Below are positions 15,005-22,767 of a stretch of DNA of 22,767 nucleotides, piece by piece (the first letter of the stretch is position 1; every line of letters starts with the position of its first letter). Both the position numbers and the translations under genes were made by a program. This DNA comes from JBBQZU01 sp038207425 (GTDB lineage: Bacteria > Bacteroidota > Bacteroidia > Flavobacteriales_D > Cryomorphaceae), in assembly GCA_038207425.1 (NCBI GenBank), contig JBBQZU010000040.1:1-22767 (forward strand), written 5' to 3'. The notes below the pieces were generated by a model that saw only the letters and a program-made list of their open reading frames with translations, did no database searches and had not been told where the DNA came from.

Positions 15005-16012
15005 TCAGGTGTATTTTTGTATGTAGAAATTTATTGTTTTTTCAATTCCGGATTCGAAGTTTTCCGCAGCTTTCCATCCGAGATTGGTGCTTATTTTAGT
15101 TGAATCTATTGCATACCTGCGGTCATGTCCCGGTCGGTCGGCAACGTAAGTTATCAGGTCAATATACGAGCCATTTGATTTAGGCACAAACCTGTTCATG
15201 AGAGTACAGATAGTCCTAGCTATATAAATATTGGTGCGCTCATTGTTTCCGCCAATATTATAGGTTTCCCCACTTTTCCCATCATTAAAAGCAAGCCATA
15301 TACCTCGGCAATGATCGGCTACAAAAAGCCAGTCGCGCACATTCATACCATCACCATAAATAGGAATTGGCCTGCCATGCAGGGCACTTCTGATGATGGT
15401 TGGTATAAGTTTTTCATCGTGCTGTAAAGGCCCGTAGTTATTCGAACAGTTGGTAGTAACTGCATTCAATCCATAGGTATGGAAGTAACTTCTCACAATC
15501 ATATCGCTTGCTGCCTTGCTGGCGCTGTAGGGGCTGTTGGGCGCGTAAGGGGTAAGTTCTGTGAAAAGACCCTCAGTGCCCAGACTGCCATATACTTCAT
15601 CAGTGCTTATATGCAGAAAACGGCAATGCTCCTTACCTGTTTTGGGTATTTGCGGGGCATCCATCCAATGGTTACGGGCAATGTCGAGAAGGGTGAAGGT
15701 GCCGTGTACATTCGTGCGGATAAAAGCTTCAGGGCCAAGTATACTATTGTCTACATGCGACTCAGCTGCGAAGTGTATCACTCCATCAAAGTGATATTGA
15801 TCAAAAAGTTGTTCAACAAGCTCTCGGTCGCAGATATCACCCTTTATAAAGGTAAAGCCCGGCCTTTCGGCAAATGAAGCCATATTGGCCATGTCGCCCG
15901 CATAGGTGAGAAGATCGAGATTTACAATCTCAGTTTCAGGGCTGCGTGTACTCAGAAAATCAATGAAATTGGCACCAATAAAACCTGCGCCACCGGTGAT
16001 AAGCAGCTTCAT
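15005..16012 (-). CDS. rfbB: dTDP-glucose 4,6-dehydratase
   Basis: A 335-residue NAD-dependent extended SDR converting dTDP-glucose to dTDP-4-keto-6-deoxyglucose, the second step of dTDP-L-rhamnose and related deoxysugar pathways. The NAD motif is GGAGFIG at 7-13. The catalytic triad region is STDEVYG with T137, D138 and E139, and YSASK has Y162 and K166. The Asp-Glu pair next to the Thr is the signature that separates the dehydratase from GalE-like epimerases. NCSNNYGP and RDWLFVADHC are typical. It is somewhat shorter than E. coli RfbB but complete. It overlaps rfbD by 4 bases (ATGA) and ends 2 bases before the mutase gene. Neither rfbA nor rfbC is in the window. Confidence 0.95.
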   Translation of the reverse strand: MKLLITGGAGFIGANFIDFLSTRSPETEIVNLDLLTYAGDMANMASFAERPGFTFIKGDICDRELVEQLFDQYHFDGVIHFAAESHVDNSILGPEAFIRTNVHGTFTLLDIARNHWMDAPQIPKTGKEHCRFLHISTDEVYGSLGTEGLFTELTPYAPNSPYSASKAASDMIVRSYFHTYGLNAVTTNCSNNYGPLQHDEKLIPTIIRSALHGRPIPIYGDGMNVRDWLFVADHCRGIWLAFNDGKSGETYNIGGNNERTNIYIARTICTLMNRFVPKSNGSYIDLITYVADRPGHDRRYAIDSTKISTNLGWKAAENFESGIEKTINFYIQKYT

Positions 16013-16884
16013 AAAGCAGGATTGATTTTCATTTTATTCATACAATCTTCGAGTGCATCGCGCCAGTGAGCCGGTTCGATGCCAAATATATCCCTTATTT
16101 TTTTCTTGTTGAGTACGCTGTAGGCTGGCCTGGGCGCACGCGTGGGGTATTCTGAGCTCATTATTGGTACTGCATTTACAGGAAGGTGTGACAACTTTAA
16201 TATGCTGTGCGCGAAATCGTACCATGAAGCTACCCCTGAGTTGCTGTAATGATAGGTGCCCCATGGAAAAGCTACTGGGTCATCAAAATATATCTGCACT
16301 ATTCGGTGTACCGCTTGCGCAAGATGGTCTACATAAGTTGGAGTGCCCACTTGATCGCAAACTATTCGAAGTGTATTGTGATTAACGGCCAGAGCGAGTA
16401 TTGAATTCAAAAAATTTTTTCCGTCAGGGCCGTAAAGCCATGATGTCCTTATAATGCAATGCTCATTTAGTGATGCCCTTATGGCTTGCTCTCCTTGCCA
16501 TTTGGTAAGGCCGTAGATTCCGGTTGGATTTGGCTTAGCATCTTCTGAAATGGGCAACGAAGCACTGCCGTCGAATACGTAATCTGTTGATATGTGAAAC
16601 AGTGCTGCGCTTTTGATCCGGCATACTTCGGCCAATGCTTGCACGGCCGTGATATTGACTTTTTTAGCCAAATCGGGTTCGTCTTCAGCCCGGTCTACCG
16701 CTGTGTAAGCTGCACAATTTATTAGTGCATCAAAAGAATATGCTGCGAGTGCATGCGCAATTTGTTCAGGCCTTGACAAGTCAAGCTCAGCTCTGTTCAG
16801 AAAGATAAAGTCCATGTCGGAACTAAGCCTTCCAATAGCTTTACCCAGTTGACCGCTTGCTCCTGTAACCAGTATGGTGCTCAT
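16009..16884 (-). CDS. rfbD: dTDP-4-dehydrorhamnose reductase
   Basis: A 291-residue NAD(P)H-dependent extended SDR, the last step of dTDP-L-rhamnose synthesis. The cofactor motif is GASGQLG at 8-14. Other signatures are NCAAYTAVDRAE (56-67), STDYVFDG with T100/D101/Y102, and YGLTK with Y124 and K128. The substrate region SWLYG is intact. It is the first gene of the rfbD-rfbB-mutase unit, and its TGA stop overlaps the rfbB ATG in an ATGA junction. A perfect TAnnTTTG box lies 5 bases before its ATG. The partner steps RfbA and RfbC must be encoded elsewhere. A related 6-deoxysugar reductase role is the alternative. Confidence 0.92.
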   Translation of the reverse strand: MSTILVTGASGQLGKAIGRLSSDMDFIFLNRAELDLSRPEQIAHALAAYSFDALINCAAYTAVDRAEDEPDLAKKVNITAVQALAEVCRIKSAALFHISTDYVFDGSASLPISEDAKPNPTGIYGLTKWQGEQAIRASLNEHCIIRTSWLYGPDGKNFLNSILALAVNHNTLRIVCDQVGTPTYVDHLAQAVHRIVQIYFDDPVAFPWGTYHYSNSGVASWYDFAHSILKLSHLPVNAVPIMSSEYPTRAPRPAYSVLNKKKIRDIFGIEPAHWRDALEDCMNKMKINPAL

Positions 16885-16889
16885 ACCGC

Positions 16890-16897
16890 CAAAAATA
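16890..16897 (-). promoter_or_regulatory. Candidate -7 box directly before the rfbD start
   Basis: TATTTTTG on the minus strand fits TAnnTTTG perfectly and ends 5 bases before the rfbD ATG at 16884. No TTG stands at the expected -33 position, so the evidence is the box alone. A functional box would give a leaderless or near-leaderless rfbD-rfbB-mutase mRNA. Confidence 0.4.
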
Positions 16898-16970
16898 GGC
16901 TATCCATTTAATTCAGGAGTGGGTGGCAGAATTAAAAATCGTAAACTCGTCGGATAAAAAAACATCCACC

Positions 16971-17858
16971 ATGCACATGAGAATTTTACTCTCCGTAATT
17001 TTTATTGGCACAGCGGGCCTTTCGGCCAATTCTCAGAGTGCAGTAAGTGAACCTGTGGTATACAAAATGTACAACAGTGACGGCACGAATGCCGATTTTA
17101 CGGAAGCAATAAACCGCATGGCCTCGGCTGATGTGGTGCTGTTCGGAGAGCTACATGACCACCCTGTAATTCATTGGTTGCAGTTGCGTACTGCTGAGGC
17201 CCTTGCTCATAAAATAACGCTTGTAATGGGCGGCGAAATGTGGGAAACGGACAATCAGGTAATGCTCGATGAATACATTTCCGGAAGGGTAAACGACAAG
17301 CGTTTTGAAGCAGATGCACGGCTTTGGCCAAATTATAAAACAGACTATAAGCCTCTGCTGAAGCTCGCTAAGGAGCAGAAGATACCCTTCATTGCAACCA
17401 ACGTACCCCGCAGATATGCGGGTTTCGTTTCGCAATATGGGCTCGATACTTTGACCAGTTTCAGCGCTGAGTCCAAAGCTTATTTTGCGCCTTTGCCAAT
17501 TGCCTTCAATATGGACATACCAGGATACAGTGAGATGATGGAAATGATGCATGGCGGCGGAATGGGTACAGGTATTGATCCACAGAATTTTGTCAAAGCA
17601 CAGGCCCTGAAAGATGCCACCATGGCTGAAAGGATTTTAAAGAACCGCAAGAAAGGAGGAGCATTTTTACATTTTAATGGGGACTACCACTCTGCAAATT
17701 ACGGAGGGATATACTGGTACCTTAAGAATGCGGATAAGAAGCTCAATGTCTATACTGTTAAGGTTTACTCCGAAGCCAATGTTTCTTTCAGTCAGGAATG
17801 GAAGAATTCAGGTGATTTGATTATTGTCGTTCCTGATGATTTTACTCGAACACATTGA
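16971..17858 (+). CDS. ChaN-family haem-binding-type protein (DUF399-like), exported
   Basis: A 295-residue protein with signal peptide MHMRILLSVIFIGTAGLSA (cleaved near 19-22, no lipobox Cys). It is followed by a ChaN-like domain: ASADVVLFGELHDHP (residues about 51-65, with H62, H64 and H68), FIATNVPRRYAG, and near the C-terminus FLHFNGDYHSANYGGI. The GExHDHP start and the late G-D-x-H motif are the signature of the family that includes Campylobacter ChaN, which binds haem between subunits at the cell surface. I infer a role in haem or iron handling, but no haem-uptake gene lies nearby. A Met-rich loop (MMEMMHGGGMG) precedes the C-terminal half. The ATG at 16971 (or 16977) is preferred over an upstream GTG at 16923, because it begins the signal peptide. 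Confidence 0.85.
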   Translation: MHMRILLSVIFIGTAGLSANSQSAVSEPVVYKMYNSDGTNADFTEAINRMASADVVLFGELHDHPVIHWLQLRTAEALAHKITLVMGGEMWETDNQVMLDEYISGRVNDKRFEADARLWPNYKTDYKPLLKLAKEQKIPFIATNVPRRYAGFVSQYGLDTLTSFSAESKAYFAPLPIAFNMDIPGYSEMMEMMHGGGMGTGIDPQNFVKAQALKDATMAERILKNRKKGGAFLHFNGDYHSANYGGIYWYLKNADKKLNVYTVKVYSEANVSFSQEWKNSGDLIIVVPDDFTRTH

Positions 17859-17900
17859 CAATTATCAACTGAAACACCATCTTTTGCACGCAATTTACAT

Positions 17901-18045
17901 CTGATTATCAGTGTTATAGTGTGCTATCTATATAAAGCATGATTTTCATACTTAATCAAATGATCATGTAACCCTTTCCAAACACTGCCGTATAGGGAAA
18001 CCGAAATCGCGTCTGAGTTTTAGCGCTTTTTCGGATTGTTTTTTT
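17901..18045 (+). terminator. Imperfect hairpin plus T-run upstream of the giant gene
   Basis: The gene-free stretch 17859-18065 holds one notable structure. At 18001-18034 CCGAAA pairs with TTTCGG, then after a 2x2 internal loop GCG pairs with CGC. Seven T follow at 18039-18045. It could end transcription of the ChaN-like gene or act as an attenuator before the giant gene. The start of this entry includes a small perfect palindrome (17901-17911) with no T-run. No convincing promoter is seen. Confidence 0.3.
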
Positions 18046-18065
18046 AACAAAACGTTCGTTTCAAG

Positions 18066-21000
18066 ATGAATACCCTCCCCCTAAACGCAGTGCGACAAGT
18101 GTGTCGTAACTTTACTATTGTCTTCATTTTGACTATCGGTGCCATGATATCGATAGTCAAGCCTGTTGTAGGTCAAACCAGCACAGAGTTCTGGTTGGCT
18201 CCGCCGTGGATTACGAACGCCCACGCGGGTCAGACGCCGGTATTTGTGCGGCTTTCTTCATCGGCAGTCCCTGCGACCGTTACAATTTCGATACCTGCCA
18301 ACCCTGGCTGGAATGCGGGAAATCCCATCGTGGTGAACCTTGCTGCAAACTCATCCCAAACAGTGAACATGAATGCACACATCGCTGCACTCATGACACA
18401 TCCACCAAACTTGGTGAGAAATACAGGTCTTCTCATACAATCAACGGCTCCCATCACAGCCATCTATGAAGTGAGTCCTACCAACAACCCTGACATCATC
18501 GCGCTGAAGGGATTGACTGGTTTGGGAAAAGAGTTTTATGTACCCATGCAAAACATTTGGCCCAATGGCGGATTCAACCCAAGGGCCTATTCGTCATTTG
18601 ATATCGTTGCAACCGAAGACAATACCACAGTGCTTGTATACCCCACTTCCGCTTTGGATGGTGGACAGCCTGCATTTCAAACGTTTTCGATCAGCTTAAA
18701 CAGGGGTCAGACTTATTCTGGTTCTGTGGGTGCCAACGCAGCAATTGCACCGACAAATAACCCCACAGGTACGGCAATTGTCGCAAATAAACCCATTGCC
18801 GTTTCGGTAAAGGATGATTCTGTAAACCCAACTGGTTTTGGTTGCCTTGACCTTCAAAGTGATCAGCTTGTGCCTATTGAAATTGTTGGCACCGATTATA
18901 TTGTTCAAAAGGGTGGTTTAAACCCTGCTGCTTCAGGAGCAAATGAAAATGCTTTTGTTGTAGCTACCCAAAACAACACATTAATTTCGGTTGATGGTAG
19001 TCCGGTGGTAACGCTGTTTGCCGGACAAACCTACCGAGTCAATATCGGAACTGCAAACTATCGATACATATCCGGAAATAAGCCTTTTTACTGCATTCAC
19101 GTCAGTGGATTTGGCTGCGAATCGGGTATGGCACTTTTGCCTCCGCTTAATTGCGCCGGGTCAGAGCAGATAAGTTTTGTGCGGTCTACCGCAGAAAGCT
19201 TCTTTTTGAATATCCTCGTGCCCTCTGGCGCAGAGGATGCCTTTGTTTTAAACGGAAGTACAACGCTGGTGCCTGCTGCGGCATTTAGTGTGGTTCCAGG
19301 AACAGGAGGTGAATGGATGGGTGCAAGAATTGGTTTTTCACCAGCAGAAATTCCTGTCGGAAATGCAAATCTTTTGGTGAACTCTGAAGAACCATTTGCT
19401 ATGGGTCTTATCAATGGTGGTGCCTCTTCAGGTTGTCGATATGGTTACTTTTCTGAGTTTTCGGCTCCTATTGTAGTTGATGCAGGACCTGACCAGCAGG
19501 TATGCGCAAACAGAGTTACCCAGCTCGGTGGAGCCGTTAGCGGTGGAGCTACCCAAGGAGTTTGGAGTACCAACGGAACTGGGGCCTTTGTTCCAAATGA
19601 ATTTGCACTTCATGCGATATATGACCCTAGCCTTGCAGATTTAAGTGCAGGACAGGTTGTTCTCACTTTGACTTCTGTTGGAAATTGTTTTCCGGTAACC
19701 AACCAGGTAACTATAAATTATAATCCTGCTCCAATTGTGAATGCAGGTGCTGATATTGTGGCATGCGGTAATAATACTACAGTAACCCTGAATGGCTTCA
19801 TTGATATAGCTACGGGTGGATTATGGAGTGGGGGCACTGGCGTTTTTAATCCAAGCCCAGGCATCCTAAGCCCATCATATATCCCAACAGCTCAAGAAAT
19901 TCTGGATGGCAGCGTAAAGCTGTATCTCACTTCTACCGGCAATGGCAATTGCTTTGCCGAAATAGACTCACTCATAATAACATTTGGCCCTTCGCCTACG
20001 GCCAATGCCGGACTTGACCAAACTGTATGTGCCAATAACTCCACAGTAATCCTGAACGGCGCAGTAACAATCTCAGGCGGAGGTCAATGGTCTGGTGGTT
20101 CAGGAGGATTCGTGCCTTCAGACCAACTGCTCGTTACCAGTTATATCCCAGGTGTGCTTGATATTCTCAATGGTTCAGTGACCCTTACCCTTACCACCAC
20201 GAACAATGGTGGATGCTCGTCTGTAGCGGATCAGATTCTGCTTACATTCTCAGCATCACCTATTGCCGACGCAGGCAGTGACCAAACGGTTTGCAGGAAC
20301 AATGCCAATGTGTTACTAAACGGTTCGGTAACTGGCGCAACCGGTGGTATCTGGTCAGGTGGAACAGGTACTTATTCTCCAAATACGAGCGCACTGAATG
20401 CAGTCTATTCCCCAAGCTTGCCGGAACTACTGGCCGGTTCGGTAACGCTTACCTTTACCACTACAGGTAATGGTACTTGCTTGGCCGTTACTGATCAGAT
20501 GTCCATAAACTTTACAAATGCCCCCATCGTGAATGCAGGCATTGACGGAAGTGTATGTTCAAACAATCCGGCAATAAGTCTGAACGGAAGTCTCGTAGGA
20601 GCCAATTTTGGTATCTGGACAGGCGGCGCCGGTAGCTTTACGCCGAATACAACAACTTTGAATGCAATCTATACTCCCATAGCTGCGGAGATAGCCAGCG
20701 GTTCGTTGACGCTTTCACTTACATCTTTGGACAATGGAAATTGTGTGGCTGTAACAGATCAAGTGGTATTTACCTTCACACCTTCACCAACCGCAAATGC
20801 CGGGGTAGACCAAACTATTTGCAGAAATAATGCGGCGGTTACGTTGGCAGGATCGGTAAGCACCGCAACAGGTGGTATATGGTCGGGTGGAAACGGGTCC
20901 TATAGCCCTTCTACTACAGCCCTTTCTACAATCTACACTCCTTCTTTGGCTGAACTGAGCGCCGGTTTTGTGACGCTAACTCTTACTACTACCGGAAATG

Positions 21001-22767
21001 CAAATTGCAACCCAGTAACTGACCAGATAACTATAACCTTCACCGATGCACCTATTGTGGATGCGGGCAGTGACGTAGTGGTTTGTGCAAACAATTCAGT
21101 TGTAAATATAAGCGGATCAGTTTTAGGAGCAACTGGTGGTGTGTGGACAGGCGGTTTAGGTTCTTTCAGCAATGGAGCAACATCTCTTACCAATGCTTAC
21201 ACTCCAACTGCTGGCGAGATCAGTTCAGGTTTGCTTACGCTTACCTTGAGCAGCAGTGGTAACGGAAACTGTGTTTCAGTATCTGACCAGGTGAATATTG
21301 CATTTACTCCCACCCCCGTGGTGAATGCAGGGGCCGCTATATCGGTTTGTTCCAATAATGCCCAGCTTACGCTTAATGGATCAGTAACCATAGCTTCCGG
21401 AGGAATTTGGAGCGGTGGTGCGGGTACTTTTATCCCTTCAGCAACTGCGTTAAATGCTTTGTATAATCCAACAGTAGCTGAAATTGCATTAGGATCGCTT
21501 GTGCTTACACTCACTTCAACTGGCAACGGTAGTTGTGTGCCTGTGAACAACTTTGTGAATGTGACATTTACGCCTTCACCAACCGTAAATGCTGGCACTG
21601 ACCGAACAGTTTGTGCCAACAACACAACAGTGAATCTGAATGGCAATATTTCTTTGGCAACTGGTGCCATCTGGTCAGGTGGAGGCGGAGTATTCAGCCC
21701 AGGCAATACTTCATTGGGCGCCACCTACACTCCTTCACCGGCAGAAATCACCACCGGAACGGTAACACTCACCCTTACCACAACAGGCAATGGCTTGTGC
21801 AATGCGGTGACCGATCAAATGGTAATCACCGTTACCCCGGCACCTATTGTAAATGCAGGTCCAAATGCTACCTTCTGTGCAAACAATTCAAGTATTACTC
21901 TCAATGGTTCAGTGACAGGCGCGACTGGCGGAGCCTGGAGCGGAGGCAGTGGAACTTTCACGCCCAACTCCACCACGCTCAATGCGGTGTATCAACCCAG
22001 TGTAAGTGAACTTAGTAGCGGCACCCTAACCCTTACGCTTACGTCAACTGGCAATGGAACCTGCAATGCGGTATCAGATGGCGTGCTCTTCACCTTTACG
22101 CCTTCACCTACAGCAAACGCTGGAACCAATCAAACGCGCTGCGCTAACAATTCTTCTACCGCTCTTAACGGAGCTGTAACCGTGGCAAGTGGCGGAACTT
22201 GGAGTGGGGGCGGCACTTTCACCCCCAATGCCAATACCCTAAACGCCACCCACACCCCGAGTGCAGCGCAGATCACAGCAGGAACTGCGGTGCTCACTCT
22301 TACCACTACAGGCAATGGATCCTGCATCGCAGTTACTTCGCAGGTCACCATCACCTATACCCCTTCGCCCACGGTCAATGCAGGTCTCGACCGTACAGTA
22401 TGTGCTAACAATGCCAGCTTAAATTTGAACGGATCGGTTACAGTGGCCACCGGCGGAACCTGGAGCGGAGGCAGCGGAACTTTTACCCCTAGCAATACCA
22501 GCCTTGGCGCCACCTACACTCCTTCACCGGCAGAAATCACCACAGGCACGGTAACACTCACCCTTACTACAACAGGCAATGGCTTGTGCAATGCGGTGAC
22601 CGATCAAATGGTAATCACCGTTACCCCGGCACCTATTGTAAATGCCGGCGTAAATGGCGTGTTGTGCTCAAACAATGCGACAATAACCTTAAACGGCTCA
22701 GTACTTGGCGCCACCGGTGGAAGCTGGAGCGGCGGCAGCGGAACCTTTACCCCAAACTCAAACACCC
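18066..22767 (+). CDS. Giant secreted repeat protein, IgGFc-binding-type N-terminus (3' end beyond the window)
   Basis: The reading frame from ATG 18066 has no stop through the window end, 1567 complete codons. An unusually long N-region precedes the hydrophobic core (about 16-31) of a signal peptide, with likely cleavage after VVGQ near residue 37. Residues about 40-460 resemble the IgGFc-binding N-terminal domain: AYSSFDIVATEDNTTVLVYP (near 175-194), NKPFYCIHVSGFGC and MALLPPLNCAG (near 337-365). From residue 468 follow 12 complete and one partial tandem repeats (see the repeat entry), each with two Cys. The missing C-terminus probably carries a T9SS sorting domain, perhaps the gliding-motility-associated type B, but this is inference. 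A surface adhesin or stalk role is plausible. The frame was checked across all repeat boundaries and at the last bases, which read GTFTPNSNT. Nothing here shows a ligand. Confidence 0.85.
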   Translation, partial: MNTLPLNAVRQVCRNFTIVFILTIGAMISIVKPVVGQTSTEFWLAPPWITNAHAGQTPVFVRLSSSAVPATVTISIPANPGWNAGNPIVVNLAANSSQTVNMNAHIAALMTHPPNLVRNTGLLIQSTAPITAIYEVSPTNNPDIIALKGLTGLGKEFYVPMQNIWPNGGFNPRAYSSFDIVATEDNTTVLVYPTSALDGGQPAFQTFSISLNRGQTYSGSVGANAAIAPTNNPTGTAIVANKPIAVSVKDDSVNPTGFGCLDLQSDQLVPIEIVGTDYIVQKGGLNPAASGANENAFVVATQNNTLISVDGSPVVTLFAGQTYRVNIGTANYRYISGNKPFYCIHVSGFGCESGMALLPPLNCAGSEQISFVRSTAESFFLNILVPSGAEDAFVLNGSTTLVPAAAFSVVPGTGGEWMGARIGFSPAEIPVGNANLLVNSEEPFAMGLINGGASSGCRYGYFSEFSAPIVVDAGPDQQVCANRVTQLGGAVSGGATQGVWSTNGTGAFVPNEFALHAIYDPSLADLSAGQVVLTLTSVGNCFPVTNQVTINYNPAPIVNAGADIVACGNNTTVTLNGFIDIATGGLWSGGTGVFNPSPGILSPSYIPTAQEILDGSVKLYLTSTGNGNCFAEIDSLIITFGPSPTANAGLDQTVCANNSTVILNGAVTISGGGQWSGGSGGFVPSDQLLVTSYIPGVLDILNGSVTLTLTTTNNGGCSSVADQILLTFSASPIADAGSDQTVCRNNANVLLNGSVTGATGGIWSGGTGTYSPNTSALNAVYSPSLPELLAGSVTLTFTTTGNGTCLAVTDQMSINFTNAPIVNAGIDGSVCSNNPAISLNGSLVGANFGIWTGGAGSFTPNTTTLNAIYTPIAAEIASGSLTLSLTSLDNGNCVAVTDQVVFTFTPSPTANAGVDQTICRNNAAVTLAGSVSTATGGIWSGGNGSYSPSTTALSTIYTPSLAELSAGFVTLTLTTTGNANCNPVTDQITITFTDAPIVDAGSDVVVCANNSVVNISGSVLGATGGVWTGGLGSFSNGATSLTNAYTPTAGEISSGLLTLTLSSSGNGNCVSVSDQVNIAFTPTPVVNAGAAISVCSNNAQLTLNGSVTIASGGIWSGGAGTFIPSATALNALYNPTVAEIALGSLVLTLTSTGNGSCVPVNNFVNVTFTPSPTVNAGTDRTVCANNTTVNLNGNISLATGAIWSGGGGVFSPGNTSLGATYTPSPAEITTGTVTLTLTTTGNGLCNAVTDQMVITVTPAPIVNAGPNATFCANNSSITLNGSVTGATGGAWSGGSGTFTPNSTTLNAVYQPSVSELSSGTLTLTLTSTGNGTCNAVSDGVLFTFTPSPTANAGTNQTRCANNSSTALNGAVTVASGGTWSGGGTFTPNANTLNATHTPSAAQITAGTAVLTLTTTGNGSCIAVTSQVTITYTPSPTVNAGLDRTVCANNASLNLNGSVTVATGGTWSGGSGTFTPSNTSLGATYTPSPAEITTGTVTLTLTTTGNGLCNAVTDQMVITVTPAPIVNAGVNGVLCSNNATITLNGSVLGATGGSWSGGSGTFTPNSNT
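19467..22767 (+). repeat. Tandem protein-coding repeats of 264 bp (88 residues), 12 full and 1 partial
   Basis: Repeat starts, taken at the Pro codon of P-[IVT]-x-x-A-G, are 19467, 19731, 19995, 20259, 20523, 20787, 21051, 21315, 21579, 21843, 22107, 22368 and 22632. Eleven of the twelve full units are exactly 264 bases. The eleventh (22107-22367) is 261, having lost one codon in the Gly-rich loop. Each unit reads roughly P-[IVT]-x-[ND]-A-G, V-C-[AS]-N-N, L-N-G-x-[VL], G-[GA]-x-W-[ST]-G-G, L-[NG]-A-x-Y-x-P, G-x-[VL]-T-L-[TS]-L-T-[ST] and G-N-[GA]-x-C-x-[APS]-V. Cys at about positions 12 and 74 of each unit may form a disulfide. The pattern suggests an Ig/PKD-like beta sandwich. The thirteenth unit is cut by the window. 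Confidence 0.9.
21717..21859 (+). repeat. Near-identical 143-bp block, copy 1 (copy 2 at 22506-22648)
   Basis: This segment of repeat units 9-10 reappears 789 bases later (three units minus one codon) at 22506-22648. I count four differences in 143 positions, all silent third-base changes (ACC/ACA, GGA/GGC, ACC/ACT, GCA/GCC). Other units differ far more at the DNA level. This indicates a recent three-unit duplication or gene conversion. Confidence 0.85.

Noticed and set aside
17901..17911. Perfect 11-base palindrome as an operator
   Set aside because: It is short and AT-rich, has no repeat of itself nearby, and is not next to a promoter I can identify.
21197..21724. Long minus-strand frames across the repeat array (also near 20933 and 22130)
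   Set aside because: They are low-complexity reflections of the plus-strand repeat, have no start context, and compete with one continuous plus-strand frame.
19467..22767. Regular spacing resembling a CRISPR-like or satellite array
   Set aside because: The period is 264 bases, the units are diverged and translate in one frame, and no short identical repeats with spacers exist.
19467..22767. Assignment of the units to the SprB repeat family
   Set aside because: The SprB consensus (C-x-G, DGSI and GGxPPY-like motifs) is not present. The units have VCANN, WSGG and LTLTxTGNGxC patterns instead.

Overview
The window looks like a chromosomal segment of a Bacteroidota bacterium, probably of the Flavobacteriia/Cytophagia/Sphingobacteriia breadth. 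The evidence is the C-terminal end of a type IX secretion (T9SS) cargo at the left edge, TAnnTTTG-type -7 promoter boxes, few Shine-Dalgarno sequences, a DUF4301 protein, an RprXY-like two-component system, and a giant secreted repeat protein at the right edge. No phage, transposase, CRISPR or plasmid gene is visible, so this looks like ordinary chromosome with one large surface-protein gene.

Layout. 1-440: the tail of a T9SS cargo gene with its terminator, then tRNA-Ala(GGC) on the minus strand with its own promoter and terminator. 439-3370: a YihX-like HAD phosphatase, two minus-strand envelope proteins (a secreted protein with a T9SS-like tail and a probable lipoprotein), and an SDR oxidoreductase whose YxxxK motif is replaced. 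3374-5636: a histidine kinase/response regulator operon on the minus strand. 5852-9981: plus-strand genes for an aldehyde dehydrogenase of the 2-aminomuconate/2-hydroxymuconate semialdehyde type, a small membrane protein, RpoN (sigma-54), and a PAP2-like membrane protein. 9974-16884: a sugar-nucleotide region with galE (plus an outer-membrane barrel gene coupled to it), a DUF4301 gene, a phosphohexomutase, rfbB and rfbD. 16971-17858: a ChaN-like haem-binding-type protein. 18066-end: a giant secreted protein, 1567 codons visible and still open, with an IgGFc-binding-type N-terminal region followed by 12 full and one partial tandem repeats of about 88 residues.

How the genes may work together. 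The mutase can make glucose-1-phosphate, GalE uses UDP-glucose, and RfbB/RfbD make dTDP-sugars. The DUF4301 protein between galE and the mutase carries residues reminiscent of UTP:sugar-1-phosphate uridylyltransferases (SGAASRM, PKGL, GHG and NIDN, in the order of UGPase/UAP enzymes). It may therefore supply the missing UDP-sugar step. This is the most interesting functional hypothesis here. Genes are packed very tightly, with three tail-to-tail pairs overlapping or almost touching and several ATGA or few-base junctions within operons. Three genes have a -7-like box only 4 to 7 bases before the start codon, which suggests leaderless or very short-leader transcripts.
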